Assembly: GCA_018524725.1 (NCBI GenBank)
Contig: JAEUWP010000486.1
Coordinates: forward strand, 32,135-96,134
Direction: 5' to 3'
Origin: Podaxis mareebaensis
Lineage: Eukaryota; Basidiomycota; Agaricomycetes; Agaricales; Agaricaceae
Length of the DNA: 64,000 bases
Both the position numbers and the translations under genes were made by a program. Shown piece after piece: positions 46,239 through 56,659 of the stretch; position 1 is the stretch's first letter, and every line of letters starts with the position of its first letter. The notes under the pieces are model-generated. The model was given only the letters and a program-made list of their open reading frames with translations, ran no database searches and was not told where the DNA came from.

Positions 46239-48188
46239 ATGGACAGCCTGCAGGAGGCCTCGAGCATTCCACGCTCCTGTTCATTCAACAGCCTTATTCG
46301 AAAGCCTTCCTTAGTGCTCAGTTCCTTCCCTAGAGTGCTCAAAAGCATGAGCGAGGCTTCTACTCCAGAACCCCCAGCGAGAGCGGCTGCTCTGGGTGCC
46401 CGCATCATTTTCGAACTACCTTTACTCAGTGTTCAAGGGCGCACATACACAATCGACATCAGCCCCACTGCGATTGCAGGATGCATTCGCCTCGTCGACT
46501 GTGTCGCGCTTACAAAAGATAAGGTCCTCAGGATTTGGGAGTTTCCTGAATCGCCCATCGAGGAATGGGTTTTCGGGGATTCATTGCCCAAGTGCAAGTA
46601 TTCAGCCATCTCGTACGTTTGGAAGGGGAATCCAGTCGTCGCTGATACCATGGCCAGTAGTAACCATGCTGGGTATCTTATGGCGAAAGGGGCAGAGGAC
46701 GGGGACCCCATATCTATCGACGTCCTACGCTCTGCGTGCTTGGCATCGTTGAGACATGACGAAGGTGGACGATGGCGGATGATCTCCAGAGCCGAGTATG
46801 TCTGGCTTGATCGGCTCTGCATCGTGCAGACGAGCAAAGTGGACAAGTCGCTGCAAATTGCCCAGATGTACAAGATATACAAGTGCTGCATGCAGTGCTT
46901 GATCCTTTCTGGAGGCATCCAGCGGCTCGTGTCGCTCGAGGAAGAGACATCCTGGGCTCACCGTGCCTGGACTTTGCAAGAGTGCCTGGCGCCCCATATG
47001 TCTGTTGTCCTCTTCTCGTGGACCAGGGGTACGGGAAGGGTACTTGGAACATCCGTCTTCAGGTTGAGGGAGGTTGGCGGCGACACCGAATGTGCATATG
47101 CGAGGTTCGTCGATGTTCTGCGGGCGTGTATCGACGGACCTATGGTATTCAACGCATGCCCTATGGATTCGCCTTTGAGCAAGTGGCGTTCCCCCGAAAT
47201 CATTGCAGCTGGAACCACCATCGACGTCAGAATCTTCGGTAAAGGACAGGCCAACCTGCTCGCGCTCCGCCAGGCACGACTACAATTCCAGAATTCATCT
47301 GAACCTGCGGACCCCTCCGTGACTCGCCGATGCTACTCTACGGTTTGGCGCTGTGCGCTCATGCGAACGTCTTCTCGTCCCGTCGACATGGTGTTCAGCA
47401 TCATGGGACTCATGGACGTTGCATTGAACCCCAAACACTTCGCTGAAAATGACCGCCTTGGAGCAACGGTAGCGTTGATTTCCGTAATCCTTAGTCGAGG
47501 TGGAAGTGCAGACTGGCTCGGAATGCCAGCTAGTATCCCGCCTTGTCCACACCTCTCCACGTTCCCTCAGTTTGCTGAAACAGACGTCGCTGGCGATGCG
47601 AGGTACCTGATCTCCAACCAATGGACAACTGCCAGGTCCTTGGACGATTGGTACTTTTCTTCCACAACGTGGGGTTCAACCGGGAAGGGCGAAATATGGC
47701 CGTGGGAGCGGTTGTACGGGAGAATCGACGAGGTCGGGTACTTGTCATTCAGACGCAAAGCGTGTGTCGTTGTACCTGGGGCAATCAAAATTGGAGCTGA
47801 ACACGAGCATTTCCCCGAGCACGTATTCCAGTGGCCTTTATTACAGGCCACGGATAACACCGTCTGGCAATTCCAGGAGAACTTCGATATGGACTTACAG
47901 TCATTCCCAAAAATCGCCGCGATTCCCTTGTGGAGGTTCTGGGATTACACCGAATTTGATGTTGCGGGTCTGGCGTCGTCGGTATCCGCGCTCAAATTCA
48001 TGCTTGTGAAGGAGCATGCTGCAGGGAAGTTCCACCTCGTTTCCTACTTTTATGTTCAGGATGAGGACAGGACCACTTGGAAGTCGAGGGTGGATCAGTG
48101 GAAGGAATATGAGTTTGCGGTTGGGGGGCCCGAGTCGCTCCCAGGGAGCGAAGGTCAAGGCAGCGTCAAAGTCTACACCTGCCTTTAA
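46239..48188 (+). CDS. HET-domain (heterokaryon incompatibility) protein, 649 aa
   Basis: A single exon. HET-domain blocks are visible: KYSAISYVWKGNPV (about residues 122-135), AEYVWLDRLCIVQTSKVDKSLQIAQMYKIYKCC (about 185-218), CLILSGGIQRLVSLEEETSWAHRAWTLQECLAP (about 221-253), and MRTSSRPVDMVFSIMGLMDVAL further on. The tryptophan-rich C-terminus has no known partner domain such as NACHT or repeats. HET domains act in non-self recognition and can trigger programmed cell death in fungi; the HET domain shares a fold with TIR NADases. Ascomycete-style incompatibility is less clear in basidiomycetes. At 48123 a run of six G precedes a frame change that would add about 85 residues to the C-terminus. 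It lies at the edge of an accessory, repeat-rich region. Confidence 0.88.
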   Translation: MDSLQEASSIPRSCSFNSLIRKPSLVLSSFPRVLKSMSEASTPEPPARAAALGARIIFELPLLSVQGRTYTIDISPTAIAGCIRLVDCVALTKDKVLRIWEFPESPIEEWVFGDSLPKCKYSAISYVWKGNPVVADTMASSNHAGYLMAKGAEDGDPISIDVLRSACLASLRHDEGGRWRMISRAEYVWLDRLCIVQTSKVDKSLQIAQMYKIYKCCMQCLILSGGIQRLVSLEEETSWAHRAWTLQECLAPHMSVVLFSWTRGTGRVLGTSVFRLREVGGDTECAYARFVDVLRACIDGPMVFNACPMDSPLSKWRSPEIIAAGTTIDVRIFGKGQANLLALRQARLQFQNSSEPADPSVTRRCYSTVWRCALMRTSSRPVDMVFSIMGLMDVALNPKHFAENDRLGATVALISVILSRGGSADWLGMPASIPPCPHLSTFPQFAETDVAGDARYLISNQWTTARSLDDWYFSSTTWGSTGKGEIWPWERLYGRIDEVGYLSFRRKACVVVPGAIKIGAEHEHFPEHVFQWPLLQATDNTVWQFQENFDMDLQSFPKIAAIPLWRFWDYTEFDVAGLASSVSALKFMLVKEHAAGKFHLVSYFYVQDEDRTTWKSRVDQWKEYEFAVGGPESLPGSEGQGSVKVYTCL

Positions 48189-48571
48189 ATACAGAAATGA
48201 AGATACCATTCCTTCCAAGGTCACTGAAGACGTATCCGTCTCCAAGTCCGAGTCTATACTTGGGGAACAGTTGCTGAAAGATGAAGTGAAGCCATGCTCT
48301 CCTGAACCAGTGAAACCAAACCAGTCTTCGGTTGAACATGATGATGAAGACCCAACCCGTTGTACACGCCTGAAGGATTTATGTGTTGTAATGTGATTTC
48401 CCAGAGAAATAGAACTTGCGTCTGGTAGGCGCGTCGTAGCGTGTCTTGTTATGTCTTTGGCAGGAAATGAATTACATACAACTCCGATCCACGCGTTGGC
48501 GCGTCGTCGAAGCTCAGCTGACAATGTCAACATCTTGCCTTGGTCCTGTCTTCTTCTCTCCCAACACAGAC

Positions 48572-48910
48572 ATGCAGTCTAGTCCACGGCCACCCGGCAG
48601 CAACCAACCACCCGTCAAGATATGCAATGCAGGCTATTCTTCAGTTCAGATGCATGTCGATGTCATCGCGCTCCTTTCCAGTCTGACGCGGGTCGTGTTA
48701 GACAGGTCTACGAGTGTATGATTCGGGGGATAGCGGTTATGCGAAGCCCAAGTGACTCGTTCGTAAACGCCACCCAAATCCTCAAGGTCGCTGGGATTGA
48801 TACTTATTTTCTTTTTCACAGTCCGGATAAATACATCAAGTGGAATGCCGCAGGCTGGACCCAGAGAATGGGATGGAACTCCTCTGAAACCCGGAGGTCT
48901 GAGGAACACG
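48572..48910 (+). pseudogene. 5' fragment of an APSES/KilA-N (Mbp1-like) transcription factor gene
   Basis: MQSSPRPPGSNQPPVKICNAGYSSVQ and, after a gap, VYECMIRGIAVMRSPSDSFVNATQILKVAGID match the start of the fungal Mbp1/Swi4-type DNA-binding domain (family pattern: PPVKIYNAVYSxVQ - VYECxIRGVAVMRRRxDSWLNATQILKVAG). The two parts are separated by intron-like sequence ending GACAG, but its first base is A rather than G (position 48650, ATGCAT), so the donor is lost. A second intron-like piece ending TTTTTCACAG also lacks a GT donor after GID. The remaining sequence (GTPLKPGG) only faintly recalls the GTWIPLERG part. I read it as a truncated, non-functional copy of an MBF-type cell-cycle factor. 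The intact parent gene is not in the window. Confidence 0.75.
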
Positions 48911-48930
48911 CCCATCAGCAAAGCTAGTTA

Positions 48931-49339
48931 GTACAGCTGGAGGCTTCGGCGCCCATGCTGCTAAGTGGAGTGAGGTCCCCTGGATTCGGCGGGGGTGGCG
49001 GTTTGTTGGATGGATCGGTGAGAGGTTTTTTTAGGTGTAGCCTACCTCGACGGACTGCTATCGGGTCCCAGCTAATAAGATAGCATAGACGCTTCCCGCG
49101 GTTCAACGTTTGTAATGGCCGCGCTGGCATTGACCAGAATAGAGTTGACCAAAAAAAAAGCTTGCTCTAAACAGCACGGCGGCTAGCGCCCAAGACACGC
49201 GTGGGAACTTGGGCAAGTCCTTGGAGGAAAATGTGCGCCACCGTTTTGTCCTTCGACCACCACCTTACGCTTAGGTATCGGTTTTCTCTGCTACGATCAC
49301 CTACATTTCTCGAATACTTCTCACTTTACTTTAGCAATC
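48931..49339. other. Intergenic; no gene supported
   Basis: This holds a run of nine A at 49151 and the presumptive promoter of the nuclease-like gene. Nothing else was recognised. Confidence 0.4.
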
Positions 49340-49924
49340 ATGTCATTCCAACAAGACAATACTTGGCCCGCTGGCTTGCTCACCATTTTCGAGCACGCAC
49401 GCGCCAAGCACACAGCGTTCGAGAATCGTTACTATGGACCCTATGACAAACTCTTAAACTACTGCTTTGGGAATTCTTTCAAATATTATGTTGCCCCTCA
49501 GTGTCACCCCAGGGACGACAGTCGCGACGCCGTCGACTTCATCGTTTTCTTTGTTGTCTTCAACGAGGATGATAGACCAGTCCTTATTGTCGAAGTTAAG
49601 GACGACAGCTGGGCACAGAAAGCAGAGCTGCGGTTTCGTGCGGACAAGCAGATGCGCTATCATTACTCATTGATACTCGATGAATGCCCTCTCCCCCGTC
49701 TTTGGGGCCTCAGCCTCCTCGGTACCTCCATGCGCATCTACTGTGGCGGTACACAATCATATGAAGTTACCCCTGAAGCCATTCCACGCCCTGGGCCTTG
49801 TACGCGTGTTCTCCCGCCAACATTCCTTGCAGGGGAGTGGAATCTGGATATCCTGTCCGAAAAGGGGTTTGCGGAAGTGAAGGAAATTGTTGTTGATATT
49901 TTGACCCACTCCAACGAGATGTGA
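49340..49924 (+). CDS. PD-(D/E)XK nuclease-like protein, 194 aa
   Basis: A single exon from ATG 49340. The core reads FENRYYGPYDKLLNYCF, then DAVDFIVFFVVFNEDDRPVLIVEVKDDSW, which fits the PD-(D/E)XK pattern (Asp in VDF, then E-V-K about 18 residues later). It is followed by a helix (RADKQMRYHYSLIL) and strands (LWGLSLLGTSMRIYCGG, then the segment EWNLDILSEKGFAEVKEIVVDIL). I know this as a basidiomycete-expanded restriction-endonuclease-like family of unknown role, often with F(Y)GPxxxLL near the start and WNxDILT at the end. The nuclease activity is inferred from the fold signature only. Its neighbours are the HET gene and a repeat block, so it belongs to an accessory region. Confidence 0.72.
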   Translation: MSFQQDNTWPAGLLTIFEHARAKHTAFENRYYGPYDKLLNYCFGNSFKYYVAPQCHPRDDSRDAVDFIVFFVVFNEDDRPVLIVEVKDDSWAQKAELRFRADKQMRYHYSLILDECPLPRLWGLSLLGTSMRIYCGGTQSYEVTPEAIPRPGPCTRVLPPTFLAGEWNLDILSEKGFAEVKEIVVDILTHSNEM

Positions 49925-52900
49925 TATCGGCCTGTCGTTGTCAGGTGACCAATCACTCATTCTTTTGTGCTCTGGGGACACTGACATTTCCCATCGTTTT
50001 CTAGATTAGCAATTGGAGGAAATTTTGTTTGAATTTTGTCCTATGCAATTGAAGAAGTATCTTGAACGTGTCCTGGGCATCACTCACGTCAATCGGCATG
50101 TAGTTCTTCCTTCGTTCTTCCCATATCAAATCCCTTCTGTGAGAACATTTCAATATCCGAACCACGTACATCATCGCGATACGCTCTTTGAATGAGCAGT
50201 TTGTGCTGTATATGAGCAAAAGAACAAGTAATTTATTTCCTGATCAGGGGTGTATGTTTGCTATTACTACCGCTGCCGGCCTCTACCACCGTCAGTGGGT
50301 TACTGAATTCATCTATCTATAGCCCACATTGTCAGAATTTACAGATTATACACATGAGAAGTAATGCTCCTTCATGATCCCTGCAACCAGAAACACGAAC
50401 CAGCTTGTCCAATGTGTTCCAGGTCTACCCAAACTCATGTCAGTATCACCAAGCAGATTTTGATGTCAGAAATTCTTTACCTGAATGTGATACTAGTGAT
50501 CATAAACACAGACCTGGTTACTGTTATACAACATCATTGGAATACTTAGTACACCTACAAGCCTGAGTTGATATGTATGTATCAACTGAGGTGTACTGAA
50601 TCATTGCAAGGATGGATGACATGACACCAAGGAAGGTGGCCCACAGTTGGACATGGTGAGGCAGTGGCATAGTTGGGCCTGGTGTGGATATGATGGTGGT
50701 CATAAGGTATTTTGTCATTGCCTCACTGAACATACTGCAATTCAGAGTTTCAGACATTTCATCAAGAACACAAGAAAAGAACAAGGGGATGCACAAATGC
50801 CTGAATGTTATCCAAGCACAGAGTATTGAAGACTCCACTCAGACATCTTCACCTTTCCTGAGTACAACTTGGAGTCAGATGGTTTGAGGTACTTCAAGTA
50901 TTCAGGGTAATACCAAACATACAACACAAATCTACCCTCCCCTAAATCACCACCAGCCAATGTGTCAGAATCAGCTGACTCAAGTAAAGGATATACTCAC
51001 ATTAGCATAAAAGAAAACCACTGGACAAACACCTGCAAGAGCTCCACTGTTATCTCAATGCATGAAGCCCAACTCAACACACTACAACATCCAGCTACAC
51101 TCCATTGCATCATAATCCTATACAGCAAAATACATCTTTTGTCAGTCCATACTCAGTAGTATGCAAAGAAAAAGAAAAAGCACATGTTCTACATCCCAGC
51201 TGTGCCACTTGTTGTTACTTAGGGATGGTATGGATGTCATCTCAGTGTGGAGAGATACTGTCCTAAGACAACCCAACACTATTAAGTTCCTGAAGTGGAA
51301 CACCCATCCATTCTCCTGAGAGAACTAGAGGCTGGTTGGAAATCTCACAGGGACTGCCTAGGGAGAGATATGACTTGTAAGGTCACAGGCTACTCCATAG
51401 GTTTAGCTGTTACACTAGTTATCCTGTTGAGGCAGGTAGAGCTCTCATGCAGCAAGAAGATAGAGCAGTAGGTAGACCTGCTATTCTCACACTATGTACA
51501 AATGATCATAAAGCTAAGTTCTACTTACTTTATGAGCTATCTAAATATGAGAGCGATTGCTATTCTACATGTCCATATCGAGACACTCGTAGTTACTTTG
51601 GTGTTCTAATTATACTAGACCAAGCCTGAGGTAAGATGAGATCTACAGAAGGTGGGCTATAATTATACAAGGTATCACTGAGCCTGAGTACTAAACATAG
51701 TGTAGCTTCAGAGGATCTGAGGTAAGACCAATAAGTGAGTCAAGACAGGGCAGATGACAAACTGTGAGAAGGGACATAAGACATCAAGAAAGACAAGAGA
51801 CGATTGACAGAAGAAGGGTGGCAGCATAGATAACAATGGAAATAAGAGGATTGTAACACTTGTACTCCCCAACAACAAAAACAAAGGACTCAGTCCTTCA
51901 CTCAATTTAGTCCTTATAATCCTGATATGCTGTATATCAAGGTGTCATGGTATCATGTGTTATTCTCTCCAATATGGCCCCCTCACAAGAAGTGAAGGGG
52001 GGAGGAAAAATGAGGTGTACCTGAGGAAAGTACAAAATCAGCAACCCAATAATCACAATCCAAGAAATCACATTTGTAACCCAATGATGACCCTGTCAAA
52101 ACCAAAACACAGCCATATCAGTCCACTTTAAAAGTCCCCTCCCCCACCAAAAAACAAACAGCAAAGTAAGAGCATACAAGGGAGGGAAGGAGAGAGGGGG
52201 GCATACAGGTTGACAGGGTTTTTCACCCAAAACATCCACCTTTATGATAATAATGGACAAAGATAATGTATAAGCTTTAGCCACATAGTGAGTAGTAGCC
52301 ATAGTGGATGAGGTAAACTGTGCTATTGACCAGTTAGGTTAAAGTCTAAGTTGCATCATTGAACATTGACCATTGAGTGCCAAGGGCAGAGTCAAGCTGA
52401 TTGACAGTGTGCATAGACAGTAGGCTTGGTAATTACTTAGTGAGTGGATGGGACTCTGGGGTGATGCATTTGTGATGGCCTGGGGACTGATGATGGTGAT
52501 CTCAGAGGTCATAATATGGCATCCACTGAAGTCTCCATAAGTACATACTTAGTGCCAGTCACCTTGTTATGAATATTGCAGACTCCGAGATCACCGAGGA
52601 GACTGAAGAGCCTGAAGAGCAGAATTTCGAAGAATGGGATTTGATGAAGTGCATGATGGTAAGCCTCTGGCAGGAAACCACGGAGTTGCATCAGACACTT
52701 GATTGGGAAATGTGTGAGAAGGTAGATGAAGCATGCCATTACCATGGAGTGTACTTTCCATGCGACGATGACCTGTGATTGAATGCTGAACTTACCATTT
52801 CCTTTCTTAGACACTTTTCTATATTTGGACCAGGTATCAGTTTCATCGCCTCTGTCATATTTATGTTCACATCAATTATGTTCACTCATGCAGACTTTCA

Positions 52901-53443
52901 CCTTATGCCATATGCACTCCTCCTTCTATCTCCAATATGCCCTATACCCATATGCCTTATGAACTCCTTTTCTATATGCCCTCCTCCTTTGTGTCTTCTA
53001 TGCTACTATTGATCTACTTCCTAAAGTAGTCATAGGACTTAGTATATGTACAATGCCTGGACATGTAGATTAGACAAGTCTAATCTTAGTGCATGTTACC
53101 TCCTCTTGGTACTTGAATAAGTCCTCGAGCATTTGAAGCACATTAAGTCTTCATCTCTTTGCCCTTGTGTGCAGCTCTTCCCTCGAAAAGGCTTCTTGTC
53201 AACCCTTGTCCTACAGAGTGTGCGATCTACATGAGTTCGCTGCCTAGAGACAACATGAACAGCCACCCGAGGTTAAAACAGAGCAGCCCTACTGACCTGT
53301 ATAGGACTAGGACCCCTGCTTGTCTCACTTACAAGGATAGGCTCTGACTTAGGTGTCACTCAGCCAAAGAAGAAACCTTGTAACATCAAGATTAGACTTC
53401 CCTTGTGTGCTGATCCCACATTGTAATCTTCACCCTGACTACC
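49925..53443. other. CpG-poor, repeat-like region without a supported gene
   Basis: From about 50.2 kb the sequence becomes strikingly poor in CG dinucleotides and rich in TG and CA, unlike the region to its left. Only short frames are present (for example 52569-52778, 69 codons, acidic). A purine tract at about 51995-52015 (AAGTGAAGGGGGGAGGAAAA) resembles a retroelement polypurine tract on the plus strand. I found no pair of LTRs. It is most likely old transposon debris. Confidence 0.5.
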
Positions 53444-53560
53444 GTTCTCATTGCTTCACACTGTGCATGTAGTCACCCCAAGGTTCTCATTGCTTCATGC
53501 TGTGCCATCAGGACATCATTGGTTCTCATTGCTTCGCACTGTGCCTAAACGACACCAAAC
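53444..53560 (+). repeat. Three imperfect 39-bp tandem copies
   Basis: Units start at 53444, 53483 and 53522, each beginning GTTCTCATTGCTTC and followed by a CTGTGC block, with a period of exactly 39 bp. The base after TTC is CACAC, CATGC or CGCAC, so the variation again falls partly on a CG/CA site. A further two-copy imperfect repeat follows (53582-53670, sharing TTTGGTGGTCTG). Confidence 0.8.
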
Positions 53561-53704
53561 CCCTCCCTTCTTGACTATAATTTGCCCACTTGTTGTTTGG
53601 TGGTCTGACAAGGAAGTCTGTAATACGCCCACTCAACATTTGGTGGTCTGTCAGAAGAAGACCCTCTGACTGTAAATTGTGTTGACATTTGTCAAGGTGA
53701 AGCA

Positions 53705-53893
53705 TTCTCGATCGACAGAAATTGAAAGGTGTTCTTGATCAACAGAAATCGAAAGCTGTTCTCGATCGACAGAAATCAAAAGGCATTCTCGATCGACAGA
53801 AATCGAAAGGTGTTCTCGATCAACAGAAATTGAAAGGCATTCTCAATCAATGGAAATTGACAGAAGTTCTTGATCACCTGAAATTGACAACCC
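53705..53893 (+). repeat. Seven 27-bp tandem copies encoding a nine-residue repeat
   Basis: Seven units of 27 bp start at 53705, 53732, 53759, 53786, 53813, 53840 and 53867. In one frame they read as the nine-residue unit GVLDRQKSK with variants (GILDRQKSK, GVLDQQKLK, GILNQWKLT). Each unit has three potential CG sites, and these three sites account for most differences among the first five units, appearing as CG, TG or CA. The last two units are more divergent. The repeat lies upstream of the gag-like ORF and may be its 5' coding part or leader. Confidence 0.9.
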
Positions 53894-54492
53894 CCAGTCA
53901 TATGTCCCTTCTTCTACTTATCATCTTCCTGGAGCTCTTTGCAGGACAATATTTCTATATCATCTTTAATTCCTCCCAGCCTCCAACACCTCAATCTCAC
54001 ACCCAACCAGATACAGGAATTGATTCAAGCCCTCATTGAGAGGAACCTTGAATGTCCTTCCACTCCCCCACTCCCCTCACCATTTCAGGAGAAGCAGCCA
54101 CCTTATTGGAACAAGTCAGAGCTCAAGAATCAGACAGCAGTGACGAAACAGCTCAACGTTCAGCATCCCTAGTCTCGCCCATCATTTCTCCAGCCAGAAC
54201 AAGACCTCCAAGAAGAGTCAGATCTTTTAACCTCAACGAAGTCACCCCTTGGGAACTGTGACTTACTGCCAATATTAGAGGAAGAAGAGAAGCAGCTAGA
54301 GAATGAAGACAACAAATGTCAACCACTGTCACTATCCCTCCCGCTGTTGTACAATCACCTCAGCAACTTGCTTGACCTCCAAGTGCAGCCTCAATTCCAC
54401 CCCCATACCAGTAACAACCATCTCAACACCCTACTCCCACTCCCCAACAATCAGTTCAGCCACCCCAACAACTGCAGCCACCAATTCCTAGA

Positions 54493-56027
54493 ATGGACTC
54501 CATGGTGCCTGTCAATCAAGCCACCACCTTCGCATTTGGAAGCAATATTGTGCCCCTGAACCAAAGTTTTTTCCAACAACCCCTCTTCACCAACCCCGTG
54601 ATTCCTGGACATCAAGCAACTGGAATTGTACAAGGAAATCAGGGAAGCCTGCCTCAGATTGGAGCAGCTCAGCCAGCAAACCCACCACAAACAGGAAGCC
54701 CTCACCCACCTCCTGGACAACCTCCACCTGGACAACCACCTTCAGGACCAGGACAACCAGGTCCAAACCGGCTACCAGGACTGCCAGGAGCACCACCTCT
54801 GCCACCACCAGGAGCACCACCCCCAGGACCTCCTGCACCAGGACAACCAGGAGCACCTCCACCAGGTTTTGGTTTTCCCCAACAAGCACAAATGCCTGCT
54901 GCCCCTTCCACCCCAAAATACGAGGCACCACCCTTGTATGATGGAGACCCACAGAAGTACCTGGCATGGAAGCAGCAATGTGCCCTGTACATTATCGCCA
55001 ACCAGCATAAATTCCCCACCAACCATGATGCCATCATATTCATGCTCTACTACATTGGAGGAGCAGCGGAACCATGGAAAATGGAATATCTCCACCAACA
55101 TAACTTCAATGGAGTGTTACATCTCAGAACATTCAATGCCTTCCAAGACGAGCTTGACAGAGTCTTCCTCCCTTACAACTACACCAAAGACGCTCTCTGA
55201 TGACTCCATGCTCTCAAACAGAAGCGAAGACCAGTGGACCAGTACATCTCTGAGTTCAAAGTCCTTGCAACCCAAGCAGGGATGGTCAACCCGCAAGAAC
55301 TCATCTATCAGTTTAGAGAAGGACTGGACTTCGAAATTGGTCTCAAAACCATTGCCCTCAGACCCAGACTGGACATTGACATCTGGTTCGAAGTGGCAAG
55401 AGCAGCAGAGGAGCAACACCGCATGGAGAACAACTATCGAGCTAGCCATGCCTGAGAATGAACCAATTGAGCTATACCCCAACTGAAGAAGAAGGCATCC
55501 TACAATACGAATTGGTCATGAAGCCAGGTGTATAAGGATCCATACACCATGGATGTGGATAACCTGGCATTGGCACTCTCTGAAATTGTGCTTGAAGAAG
55601 ACTATTCCTTGGAAGAAGAATCCAATGCAGAAGTTAACAAGGTTGAAGAAAATCAAGACCTCCTGGAGACATTTCTTCAGAACATCCTTACTCTGAAGAT
55701 GTGCAATGACCTCAAGCAAGGGAAATGTTTCAACTGCAGTCAAACAGGACATTTCACTCGAGAATGTCTGAAGAAACCAAACCTACCACAATCAACATGA
55801 AATTTACCATGAAATGCCCAAGCAAAGGTTTCCAAGCATAAGCCACCTGTATCCCCTAAATTACCCCATGACAAGGAAAAGCAACAGAAGTGAAAGGCAA
55901 TGTTTGCCAGGATTAACAAGATAATTCAGGAAGCAGACGATGAAGAAGTTGCCAAAATCTTCACTGAATTTTTGAACTCCACCAGTGCTCAAGCAAAGGA
56001 AATCCAGGATTTTGCCTCCAATGACTA
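54493..56027 (+). pseudogene. Decayed retrotransposon gag ORF (plus strand)
   Basis: A Pro/Gly-rich stretch (PPPGQPPPGQPPSGPGQPGP) leads into a capsid-like region (YEAPPLYDGDPQKYLAWKQQC, then EPWKMEYLHQHNFNG, then FQDELDRVFLPYN), then QYISEFKVLATQAGMVNPQELIYQFREGLDFEIG, and finally a zinc knuckle CFNCSQTGHFTREC (C-x2-C-x4-H-x4-C, about 55727-55770). Capsid plus knuckle identify a Ty3/Gypsy-type Gag. The frame is broken by about ten TGA codons (for example 55198-55203, 55453-55470 and 55527), each where Arg is plausible; the final stop at 56025 is TAG. No pol follows on this strand, so it is either a gag-only derivative or a truncated copy. Confidence 0.8.
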
Positions 56028-56659
56028 GCCTCCACATCTAGATCGTCTAAAGGAAAGAAAGATGTACCAATGGACAATTCTTTTTCCTCCCCCTTCTTGT
56101 TTTCAAACAGACTGTTAGGCTGGTCCTTATCACTGGTTGCCTAGGCTTTGCTAGGGGGTGGCTATCTCACTAGATGGTTCGCAGAGGCACTAGGATCTAG
56201 CAAGAAGGATCACAGTAAGTAGGTGGCGAGGCAAGTGTCCAGTTAAGTACACTCAAGAGGTCAAACTTCTATCAGTCAAGAATATGACCAATAGAGAGTT
56301 TACTACCACACTGATCGTGAGCTAATGTCAATCAGAAGTTAAAGGTGAACAATAACTTGAGATTTGAGAATATAGGAAGCTTGCACTTCCAGTACATGAG
56401 TGGCTATTTAAGCTTTACTTCTAAGGTCCAAATCTGGTAACTATGACAAAGTAAGGCTATGAGTCCAAGAATCAATAGAAGCATAACTACAGAGTGGAGC
56501 AAGACAAGAATAGAAGTGGGAACAAGAATAGGAACAGAGACAAAGAAGGAAACTAACTAACTAAGGAAATCGTACAAGTCCAAGTTCATCTGGGATACAT
56601 GGATACTAGACAAAGAGTCTGTGGTAGAGATACAGAAAGAAACTATTTAGTGGTTTTAT
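56028..56659. other. Junction between two opposed retroelement remnants
   Basis: About 630 bp with no coding potential. A pyrimidine tract at 56082-56106 is a purine tract on the minus strand and could be the polypurine tract of the minus-strand element. The sequence from TGTTAGGCTGG at 56116 looks LTR-like (TG start), but I cannot find its partner in the window, so no LTR is annotated. Confidence 0.4.

Noticed and set aside
53705..53893. CRISPR-like array
   Set aside because: The units are contiguous with no spacers, and the organism is a eukaryote; it is a simple tandem repeat.
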